Assembly: GCA_964411125.1 (NCBI GenBank)
Contig: CAYPJU010000097.1
Location: forward strand, 1 to 20,436
Source of the DNA: JBFIHF01 sp964411125
GTDB taxonomy: Bacteria > Myxococcota_A > Bradymonadia > Bradymonadales > Bradymonadaceae
Length of the DNA: 20,436 bases
Direction of reading: 5' to 3'
A program made the position numbers and the translations under genes. Positions 14,895 through 20,436 of the stretch are shown here, one piece after another. Under the pieces are notes generated by a model. That model searched no databases, had not been told where the DNA came from, and saw nothing but the letters and a program-made list of their open reading frames with translations. Position 1 is the stretch's first letter. Every line of letters starts with the position of its first letter.

Positions 14895-15646
14895 GGTGAC
14901 CGGAATCCGGCGGCCTCTAGCGACCGTCGTCCCGCTTCGCTCGTCAGGAACTGGACGAATCGTCTGGCGTTCGCGCCACGGGGCGAGTCCGCATGAACCC
15001 CGACGAACAGGTTGGCCTCCACATTGGCCGCAGCCGGGATCTCCACGAGACGAACTTTCGCGCTCCGTACGGCGTCACTGCGGTAGACGATCGCGGCATC
15101 GGCAGCCCCGAGCTCCACCTTCGCGCGCACCAGACGAACGTTCGACTCCTCCGAGACGACACGACTCTCCACCTCGCGGGCAAAGGCCGAGCCGAGCAGA
15201 CCCTCCGACTGGCGCAGGACGCGACGCGAGTAGCGTCCGATCGGCACCTCCGGCGCCCCCAGCACGATGGCGTCCGCGCGGTCGAGGTCTTCGAAGGATC
15301 GCACCGAGCCATCCACCGGGGCGATGACGACGAGATCGGTCGTCGCCAGGCGTCGGACATCCCCCATCAGGCCCCCCGTTTCCAGCGCGCGCAAGTGCTC
15401 CTCGTCGGCCGAGGCGAAGACGTCCACCTCCGCTCCCTGCTCGATCTGATGGCGAAGGGTCTGACTTCCGGCGGCCGTGACCCTCACCTCCACGTCCGGA
15501 TGCTCCTCCTCGAATGCCCTCGCCGCGTCCCCCAGCGCATCGCGCAGGGAAGACGCAGCGTAGACCTCGAGCACCTCCCCCTCTTCCCCCTTTCGACTGC
15601 ACGAGAGCGAGAGCGACACCGCGACCAGGAACACGAGCGCGCGCAT
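14891..15646 (-). CDS. modA: Molybdate-binding lipoprotein ModA
   Basis: A 251-residue periplasmic binding protein that captures molybdate for ModBC. MRALVFLVAVSLSLSC is a lipoprotein signal with lipobox LSLSC (C16). The oxyanion-site motif YAASSLRDAL (29-38) is the hallmark of ModA. Further family features are TAAGSQTLRHQIEQGAEVDV and the C-terminal NLFVGVHADSPRGANARRFV. ATG 15646 overlaps the stop of the upstream regulator by one base (TGATG), so the whole operon is coupled. ModA-type motifs favour molybdate (and usually tungstate) over sulfate. Confidence 0.94.
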   Translation of the reverse strand: MRALVFLVAVSLSLSCSRKGEEGEVLEVYAASSLRDALGDAARAFEEEHPDVEVRVTAAGSQTLRHQIEQGAEVDVFASADEEHLRALETGGLMGDVRRLATTDLVVIAPVDGSVRSFEDLDRADAIVLGAPEVPIGRYSRRVLRQSEGLLGSAFAREVESRVVSEESNVRLVRAKVELGAADAAIVYRSDAVRSAKVRLVEIPAAANVEANLFVGVHADSPRGANARRFVQFLTSEAGRRSLEAAGFRSP

Positions 15647-16740
15647 CAAGCCCCCGGGACGGAGAAGGAGTGGCCGGCCTCGGTGACGTCGTACCCTGCG
15701 ATCCGCGCGGCATCGCGTCGGAACGAACGGGAGTCGAGAAGCTCGACGAGGCGTCGACAGGGACCGAATTCTGCCACCTCGTCGGTGACGACCAGATCGA
15801 AGCGTTCTTCGCGAAGCGGCAGAAAATCGAGCCCCCGTTCGAGCGCCGCAGACTCGATCGTGACGCCGACGTCCGCCACGCCCCAACGAACCGCCATCGC
15901 CACCTCGACGTGGCTCTCGGCCACGATGTCGAGGCCGGGGTCGAACCCTCTCCCCGCCTCCTCGAGCGCACGGGAGAGCAGCGCCTGCGCGGCCGCTCCC
16001 TCCTCGCGATGCGCGACCCGAAGGTCGGAGCGCCCGAGATCTTCTAGGCCCGTGATTCCGAGCGGGTTGCCCGCCGCGACCACGAGCCCCTGACGCCACC
16101 GAGCCACCGTCACGAGCACGCCGCCCCGCCCCTGCAGCGCCTGGCGCACGAGCCGTTCGTGAACGCCCCCTTCGGACGCTTCGGCGAAGTGAACCCCTCC
16201 CAGATGCACGAGTCCGTCCGCCACCATCTGCAACGACGCCGTGCTGTTGGTGGGCATCCACGTTGCGCGGGCGTCGCGGAACGTCCGCCCCACTCTCTCG
16301 GCGAGTGCACCGAGGATTGGCGCACACCCCGCGACGAGAAGATTGCGATCCACGTCGTCCTTCTCCACCAGGAGCTCCACCGAGTGACCGCGGTCACCCA
16401 CGCGCTCGATCACCCCGTCCGATGCAGCCGACGGATCAGCGCAGGGAAGAGCCACCAGACGACCATTCACCCTTCCGAGGGCGACCCGGTCACCCGCGGC
16501 CACCATCGCGTGCCCGCGTGCGACGAGCGATTCGTCGGCAGCCGTGAAGAGAGACTCGACGGTCCGGCCGAGCTCGGAGGCGAGATGCAACGCCAGCAGC
16601 GTCGACGGCACCTGGCGCCCTGCTTCGATGGCGCTCAGCGCCTGTCTGGAGACCCCGACCCTCTCGGCGAGCTCCGACTGGGTCAGTCCGCGCTCGGTCC
16701 TCACCTGACGAACCCGGTTTCGAAGTGTGTCGTTTCTCAT
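15646..16740 (-). CDS. XRE-type regulator fused to a PBP-like domain, putative molybdate-responsive regulator
   Basis: A 364-residue one-component regulator. Residues about 8-62 form an XRE helix-turn-helix (LTQSELAERVGVSRQALSAI), and the remainder is a periplasmic-binding-protein-like fold without a signal peptide (PF12727/COG1910 type). That domain is known from molybdate-related regulators and MoeA-type proteins. The obvious inference is that it senses molybdate, or a molybdenum-related ligand, in the cytoplasm and controls the transporter genes that follow, in place of ModE. It is first in the operon and its stop overlaps the modA ATG by one base. No clear Shine-Dalgarno precedes ATG 16740; a GTG 12 codons on is a less likely start. 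Two operator-like palindromes sit 10 and 31 bp upstream, suggesting autoregulation. Confidence 0.88.
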   Translation of the reverse strand: MRNDTLRNRVRQVRTERGLTQSELAERVGVSRQALSAIEAGRQVPSTLLALHLASELGRTVESLFTAADESLVARGHAMVAAGDRVALGRVNGRLVALPCADPSAASDGVIERVGDRGHSVELLVEKDDVDRNLLVAGCAPILGALAERVGRTFRDARATWMPTNSTASLQMVADGLVHLGGVHFAEASEGGVHERLVRQALQGRGGVLVTVARWRQGLVVAAGNPLGITGLEDLGRSDLRVAHREEGAAAQALLSRALEEAGRGFDPGLDIVAESHVEVAMAVRWGVADVGVTIESAALERGLDFLPLREERFDLVVTDEVAEFGPCRRLVELLDSRSFRRDAARIAGYDVTEAGHSFSVPGA

Positions 16741-16749
16741 CGACCAAAG

Positions 16750-16765
16750 GTAAAGCCAACTTTAC
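16750..16765. promoter_or_regulatory. Putative regulator operator, proximal copy
   Basis: GTAAAG-CCAA-CTTTAC, a perfect 6-bp inverted repeat centred 17 bp upstream of the regulator's ATG. It is unlike the E. coli ModE box and probably serves the XRE regulator itself. Promoter elements overlap this A/T-rich patch but cannot be assigned with confidence. Confidence 0.6.
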
Positions 16766-16770
16766 ATCAC

Positions 16771-16786
16771 GTAAAGCCAGCTATAC
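16771..16786. promoter_or_regulatory. Putative regulator operator, distal copy
   Basis: GTAAAG-CCAG-CTATAC repeats the proximal site with two base changes and one mismatch in its dyad. It begins exactly 21 bp from the proximal copy, two helical turns, so two dimers would bind the same face of the DNA. Confidence 0.55.
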
Positions 16787-16804
16787 GCCGATGCGAGCGG
16801 AGTT

Positions 16805-16824
16805 TGGTGGCGGTGCGGGCGATC
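16805..16824. repeat. 20-bp direct repeat, right copy, flanking the mod operon
   Basis: TGGTGGCGGTGCGGGCGATC, 19 of 20 identical to 13335-13354 and in the same orientation. It lies upstream of the operator pair, so the two copies bracket the complete regulator-modABC unit (about 3.45 kb). Confidence 0.6.
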
Positions 16825-16842
16825 CGCAGGCCGCGCCTGCGG
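16824..16842 (-). terminator. Hairpin after the M23 peptidase gene
   Basis: CCGCAGGC-CGC-GCCTGCGG is a perfect 8-bp stem with a 3-nt loop, 27 bp past the peptidase stop. No U-run follows on the minus strand, so it may be a Rho-assisted or 3'-stabilising hairpin rather than an intrinsic terminator. Confidence 0.4.
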
Positions 16843-16869
16843 TTGCGGAAGAATCAGCAGCGGAGACCG

Positions 16870-17895
16870 TCAGCGGGCGGCGAGGGCTCCCGCAGATTCG
16901 AAGCGAAGGTCGGCGGCTTTCACGACGCTCTCGAAACGAGCGAGGTCGGCTTCGGAGAGTTTCCGGCGGTCGGTACCGTGGTAGTCGATGGGGTCCACGA
17001 CCTTCTTGCCCTGGTTGAGCTGGTAGTGAAGGTGCGGCCCGGTCGAGCGCCCGGTGTTGCCGCTGAGCGCGATCACCTGGCCCGCCTTCACGCGGTCCCC
17101 GGGCTCGACTTTGTTTTCGGAGAGGTGCAGGTATTTGGCGAGGGTGCCGTCGGTGTGGCGGACCTCGACGCAGTTCCCGTTCGCGCTCCAGTTCCAGTTC
17201 GTGCGGGTGACGACACCGTCGTATCCCGTCGCGACCGGCGTCCCGGTGTCCACCTTGAAGTCCATCCCGTGGTGGGTGGGGCGGTCCTTCAAGAGGCTCG
17301 TCACTTGCTCGTACTCGGAGAGCGGGCTTTTGCGAAGACGATGAGGAACTTCGGTACCGTCGGCCGACCAGTACGAAGCATACTCGTCACCTTCCGCCTT
17401 GAATCGGTACGCCGTGAGGGTCTTCCCGTGCTTCTGCGACTGGTAGCGCGCCGCCTGGATCACGACCGTGTCTGTCGTGCCGAGGGTCCACGCGGCCTCG
17501 ATCAGGTCGTCTTTGCGGAGGTCCTTTCGAAGGTCGAGGTCCCACACGAGGAGGCGTGACAGCGTGGCGCTGACGTTGTCTCCATGCGGCGCGGCGACGC
17601 TCGCCATCGTCTGCGGGATGCTGCCGGAGAGCTTCGCCACACCAACGCGGACTTCGTCCGCCGCCGGTGCCTTGCTCTCGTTCTTCGGTGGCGCGGGTTT
17701 CTCCGCTACGACCTCCTCGGTCGGCTCGGCCGGCGCCTCGACCGCCTCGTCCTGAACGACGACGACGGCAGCGTCGGGGGTGGTGGTTTCTTCCGCGTCG
17801 GGCCAGACGACGGCTCCGAGCAGTGCGATGTTTAGAAGGCCCGAAACGCCCAGCGCGATCGTCTTGGCGTCCAGGCGTGAAAGGAACACGTCCAT
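16870..17895 (-). CDS. M23-family (LytM-type) metallopeptidase, membrane anchored
   Basis: A 341-residue protein with a short cytoplasmic N-terminus and one transmembrane helix (about 13-31), then a Pro/Glu/Ala-rich linker to ~80. Residues ~82-200 resemble the opioid-growth-factor-receptor-like/LysM-substitute domain seen before many M23 domains, and ~201-305 form the peptidase. The zinc site is complete: H208 and D212 (HHGMD) and H290 (HLHY), with H288 and H257 (YLHLS) as catalytic or second-shell histidines. Members cut peptide cross-links in peptidoglycan or activate amidases in the periplasm, and an intact site favours real hydrolysis. ATG 17895 has AGGAGAG five bases upstream and is preferred over an in-frame ATG at 17919. 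Neighbours give no further clue. Confidence 0.92.
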   Translation of the reverse strand: MDVFLSRLDAKTIALGVSGLLNIALLGAVVWPDAEETTTPDAAVVVVQDEAVEAPAEPTEEVVAEKPAPPKNESKAPAADEVRVGVAKLSGSIPQTMASVAAPHGDNVSATLSRLLVWDLDLRKDLRKDDLIEAAWTLGTTDTVVIQAARYQSQKHGKTLTAYRFKAEGDEYASYWSADGTEVPHRLRKSPLSEYEQVTSLLKDRPTHHGMDFKVDTGTPVATGYDGVVTRTNWNWSANGNCVEVRHTDGTLAKYLHLSENKVEPGDRVKAGQVIALSGNTGRSTGPHLHYQLNQGKKVVDPIDYHGTDRRKLSEADLARFESVVKAADLRFESAGALAAR

Positions 17896-17910
17896 GTGTC
17901 TCTCCTGGAT

Positions 17911-17922
17911 GTTTTGCAAAAC
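17911..17922. promoter_or_regulatory. 12-bp perfect palindrome upstream of the M23 gene
   Basis: GTTTTGCAAAAC lies 16 bp before the peptidase ATG. ATGTTTTGC (17909-17917) recurs inverted as GCAAAACAT at 17968-17976, about 50 bp away. This suggests a regulator site plus a half-site in the leader or promoter, but no regulator is identified. Confidence 0.4.
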
Positions 17923-18015
17923 CGCTTCCTTGCGGTGCCGTCAGTAGATCATGTCCGATCGGGAAACGCAAAACATTCTCACGCAGACGTCGAGCTCCCC
18001 CTCCCCCAGAACGAA

Positions 18016-18042
18016 AGAGGCCGTCCGGTTGGGACGGCCTCT
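18016..18042 (-). terminator. Intrinsic terminator of the aldehyde dehydrogenase gene
   Basis: AGAGGCCGTCC (18016-18026) and GGACGGCCTCT (18032-18042) form a perfect 11-bp stem with a 5-nt loop. On the minus strand TTTCGTTCT follows. It starts 30 bp past the stop of the dehydrogenase gene and is the best intrinsic terminator in the window. Confidence 0.85.
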
Positions 18043-18071
18043 GTGGGTCTGTAGGCGGTGGCTGGCTGAGC

Positions 18072-19448
18072 TCACGGAAGGAAGATCGACTTCGCGTTCA
18101 CGAACTCCCGCATTCCGAACCCGCCGTGCTCGCGTCCCCAGCCGGAATTCTTCACACCACCGAAAGGCATGTTCGGCGAGGCGAGCGCGTAGTGGTTCAC
18201 GAAGACCATCCCGGTGTCGAAGTGCTCCTTAGCGAGCTTGACAGCGCGGTCCTCGTCTGTGCTGATCAGGCCGCCCCCGAGACCGAACCGGCTATCGTTC
18301 GCGATTCGCATCGCGTCGTCGTCGTCCTTCGCACGGATGACCGATGCGACCGGCCCGAAGAGCTCGTCGTCGTAGGCTGGCTGTCCCGGCTCTACGCTCC
18401 CGAGCACAGTCGCCGGGTAGAAGTAGCCCGTTCGATCCGGTACCTCGCCGCCGCACAGAAGCTTCGCTCCTTTCGAGATGCTCTTCTCCACCTGTTCGTG
18501 GAGAGTCTCGCGCAGGTCTCCTCGCGCCATCGGCCCGAGCTGCGTCGATTCGTCGAAAGGGTCGCCGAGCTGTTTGGACTTCATCGCCTCGACGTAGCGC
18601 TCGACGAACTCGTTGTAGACCGAATCGACCACCACCATCCGCTTCGCCGCGATGCAAGTCTCGCCGTTGTTGACGAGACGTCCCTGGGCGCAGACCTCGA
18701 TGGCCGTCTCCATGTCGGCGTCGCCGAGCACGACGTAGGCGTCGTTCGAGCCGAGCTCCATCACCGACTTCTTCAGCACGGCGCCCGCCTTTTTCGCGAC
18801 CTCGGCGCCCTGCTCCGCGCTGCCGGTCATGGTGACCCCGCGCACTTTGTCGTGTTCGATCACGGTGTCCGACACGTCGTGGTCGATGATCAGTTGCGAG
18901 AAGAGGTTCTTCGGGAGCCCGGCTCGCTCGTAGAGCTTCCGCAGAAAGACTCCGCTCCCGGTGCAGTTCGAGGCGTGTTTCAGGAGAACTCCGTTCCCGG
19001 CCATCAGGCTCGCGACCGAGTAGCGCACGGCCTGGTAGGCAGGGAAGTTCCATGGCTGAATCCCGTAGACAACCCCAATGGGCGAGTACGTGATGATTCC
19101 CCGCTTGCCTTCGGCGAGCTCGCGCTTTTCGTCGGCCAGCACCTCTGGTCCCTTCTCGGCGGTGAAGTCGCAGATGGCGGCGCACAGGTCGATCTCGTCG
19201 CGGCTGTCTCCGATCAGCTTGCCCACCTCCTTGCTCATCAGCTCGGCGAACTCCTCCTTGCTGTTGCGGAGCTCTTCGCCGATCGCGGCGACCTTCTTCG
19301 CCCGCTCTTCGGCGCTGACGTGCCGCCACTCGAGAAACGCTTCGTGGCAGGCCTCGACCTGCTCGGCTGCTGTCTCTTCGTTCATCAACCGGTACGAGTC
19401 GAGCTCTTCTTCGGTGGTCGGATTTCTAGTGGTAATTTTCTCTGCCAT
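18072..19448 (-). CDS. NAD(P)-dependent aldehyde dehydrogenase, succinate-semialdehyde type
   Basis: A 458-residue cytosolic aldehyde dehydrogenase, compact like E. coli Sad/YneI. The family oxidises succinate semialdehyde to succinate with NAD or NADP. Visible landmarks are PWNFP at 132-136 (cofactor and oxyanion region), K157 in LLKHAS, the general base E231 in VMELGSNDAY, and the catalytic thiol C265 in NNGETCIAAKR. PFGGVKNSGWGREHG near the C-terminus is also typical. E231 is followed by GSND where most relatives have GGND/GGSD, a mild change near the active site. ATG 19448 has GGGAGA seven bases upstream; an in-frame extension to 19565 is rejected. It is monocistronic, with its own terminator. 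Substrate assignment rests on family resemblance only. Confidence 0.93.
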   Translation of the reverse strand: MAEKITTRNPTTEEELDSYRLMNEETAAEQVEACHEAFLEWRHVSAEERAKKVAAIGEELRNSKEEFAELMSKEVGKLIGDSRDEIDLCAAICDFTAEKGPEVLADEKRELAEGKRGIITYSPIGVVYGIQPWNFPAYQAVRYSVASLMAGNGVLLKHASNCTGSGVFLRKLYERAGLPKNLFSQLIIDHDVSDTVIEHDKVRGVTMTGSAEQGAEVAKKAGAVLKKSVMELGSNDAYVVLGDADMETAIEVCAQGRLVNNGETCIAAKRMVVVDSVYNEFVERYVEAMKSKQLGDPFDESTQLGPMARGDLRETLHEQVEKSISKGAKLLCGGEVPDRTGYFYPATVLGSVEPGQPAYDDELFGPVASVIRAKDDDDAMRIANDSRFGLGGGLISTDEDRAVKLAKEHFDTGMVFVNHYALASPNMPFGGVKNSGWGREHGGFGMREFVNAKSIFLP

Positions 19449-19461
19449 TCCAATTCTCCCG

Positions 19462-19480
19462 GTTCGTAGTTGAGACGAAC
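19462..19480. promoter_or_regulatory. Inverted repeat in the dehydrogenase leader
   Basis: GTTCGT and ACGAAC form a perfect 6-bp inverted repeat around 7 bp, 14 bp upstream of the dehydrogenase ATG and overlapping its leader. It could be an operator or a leader hairpin. No regulator gene is adjacent. Confidence 0.35.
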
Positions 19481-19604
19481 GTAGGAATCGAACGGCGGCT
19501 TTCCATCGGAAGGCCGGCACAGGCTTTTCTGGAATTTTTCCGAAACGAAAGAGGAAGCGTCGCATCGCCCCATCGTCGGACGACGCCGCGAGGACCTTCC
19601 TCCC

Positions 19605-20273
19605 TCAGCGAGACGCCGCGGCGAGCCGCCGTTCGAGCGCCGCGACGATGGTCGCGTCGGCGCCGTTGGCTTTTGCCTGGGTCAACCAGCGACGCGCTCC
19701 GGGGACATCTCGATTCGCGAGCAGAGATTCGGCGAGGAGGAGTTGTGCGTCAGCGTGATGCGGTTCCGCTTTCAGCACGGCGCGCAGTTCGATGATGGAA
19801 CCGGTGTATCGACCGTGATCCGCGCAAAACCTCGCGAGCCTCAGCCTCGAATCGATGTTGCCGGGGTCGTAGAGCACCGCGCTCCGGAGGAGCTCCTCGG
19901 CGAAATCCTCCTCGTCCTCCTCGGCGAACACTCGGGCGATCTCCACCATGTGGTCGGCCGACTCGGGGAGCGCGTTGACGAGCACGCGCTGCAGCACCTC
20001 GCGCACCCGGTGATTGGTCGGGTCCGAGACCGCGGCCTGTAGCGACGCGTCGAGGGCGTCGGCGAGCCGCCCTTCCGACGCGAGGAGGTCGGCGCGCTCC
20101 GCCAGTACGATCGGGACCGGAGCTACGGACACCGCTCGCTCGAGCAGCATCAGCGCAAAGTCGACCGCGTCGGTCTGACGAAACTCGCGCGCCTTCGCGA
20201 CCACCGAGCGCGCCGAGTCCGGCAGGCCCGACACCAGCATCTGAATTTCCCCGTAAGGATCGTCTGAGATCAT
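19605..20273 (-). CDS. TPR-like hypothetical protein
   Basis: A 222-residue soluble protein without signal peptide, built of repeated ~34-residue helical pairs. Examples are ALMLLERAVSVAP, DALDASLQAAVSDPTNHRVR, AEELLRSAVLYDPGN and SIIELRAVLKAEPHHADAQL, each ending in the DP/EP turn typical of tetratricopeptide repeats. About four such units are discernible. TPR proteins are protein-protein scaffolds, and no partner is suggested by the context. The start is unsure: ATG 20273 is used, but ATG 20309 is also in frame and neither has a strong ribosome-binding site. An open frame continues to 20411 through the hairpin repeat, which is unlikely to be coding. Confidence 0.8.
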   Translation of the reverse strand: MISDDPYGEIQMLVSGLPDSARSVVAKAREFRQTDAVDFALMLLERAVSVAPVPIVLAERADLLASEGRLADALDASLQAAVSDPTNHRVREVLQRVLVNALPESADHMVEIARVFAEEDEEDFAEELLRSAVLYDPGNIDSRLRLARFCADHGRYTGSIIELRAVLKAEPHHADAQLLLAESLLANRDVPGARRWLTQAKANGADATIVAALERRLAAASR

Positions 20274-20390
20274 GCGACGAACATAACCCACATCGCCCCG
20301 CCCGAACATCCCCCGATCGTCTCCGGTCGGATTCGAGATGCGTGTGTCGGGAGCTCTCGAGAGGAGGCTGTCGAAGAGACGGGGGGGCCG

Positions 20391-20429
20391 TTGGGCTTCG
20401 CCCAAACCCACCAGGGGATTCTCCCCTGG
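20391..20429. repeat. Double-hairpin palindromic element
   Basis: Two perfect hairpins in tandem: TTGGGC-TTC-GCCCAA (20391-20405) and CCAGGGGA-TTC-TCCCCTGG (20411-20429), five bases apart. Both have TTC loops. Tandem CTTCG and CCAGGGG hairpins of this type are a common dispersed intergenic element in high-GC Proteobacteria-like genomes. Element boundaries cannot be judged because the window ends here. Confidence 0.6.
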
Positions 20430-20436
20430 ACCCCGA

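Noticed and set aside
7783..19448. A beta-alanine catabolic unit joining the beta-ureidopropionase and the aldehyde dehydrogenase (as malonate semialdehyde dehydrogenase)
   Set aside because: The genes are about 9 kb apart in unrelated transcription units, the dehydrogenase resembles the succinate-semialdehyde group, and no transaminase lies between them.
1..20436. CRISPR array, toxin-antitoxin, phage, integron or insertion-sequence content
   Set aside because: No regularly spaced repeats, transposase or integrase motifs, or small paired toxin/antitoxin frames were seen. The only bracketing repeat is the 20-mer around the mod operon, with no recombinase.

Overview
The window is high-GC bacterial DNA with dense, mostly short-spaced genes. 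Several features point to a Gram-negative, Myxococcota/deltaproteobacteria-like host: lipoproteins with little recognisable homology, a predicted outer-membrane barrel protein, a periplasmic-facing M23 peptidase, an XRE-plus-binding-protein molybdate regulator, and a beta-ureidopropionase resembling the animal enzyme. This placement is inference; there is no rRNA or other phylogenetic marker. I see no tRNA or rRNA gene, CRISPR array, insertion sequence, integrase or phage gene. The content is mainly metal homeostasis and general metabolism.

Left part (1-4864): the 5' end of an unidentified minus-strand gene runs off the left edge. It is followed by a membrane fatty-acid desaturase (241-1407, +) and an MBL-fold hydrolase (1429-2163, -). 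The hydrolase is divergent from an ATC-hydrolase-family gene (2214-2912, +). Then come a gene-poor 316-bp gap, a small lipoprotein (3229-3741) and an unrecognised 338-residue protein (3848-4864) whose 3' end overlaps copA.

Central part (4840-11712): a copper-efflux operon csoR-copA (minus strand, 4-nt GTGA overlap) has a clear sigma70-like promoter with a perfect CsoR-type palindrome over its -10. Next to it are a beta-ureidopropionase-like amidohydrolase and a secreted beta-rich protein, both on the minus strand. Divergent from these is a pirin with an unusual 150-residue N-terminal extension and an internal Tat/lipoprotein-like signal.

Right part (11779-20436): a half-size SBP-3-like lipoprotein is translationally coupled (ATGA) to a CDF-family cation transporter with a non-canonical metal site. 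Converging on it is a four-gene molybdate operon (XRE/PBP regulator, modA, modB, modC), all overlapping by 1-4 nt. It is preceded by two operator-like palindromes exactly 21 bp apart and flanked by a 20-bp direct repeat (19/20 identical). Beyond lie an M23 peptidase, a strong intrinsic terminator, an aldehyde dehydrogenase of the succinate-semialdehyde type, a TPR-like protein and a double-hairpin repeat at the right edge.

The most notable points are the membrane-tethered or dual-start pirin, the SBP-half/CDF pair, and the mod operon's putative operator pair and flanking repeats. No single element is clearly a wholly new defence or mobile system.
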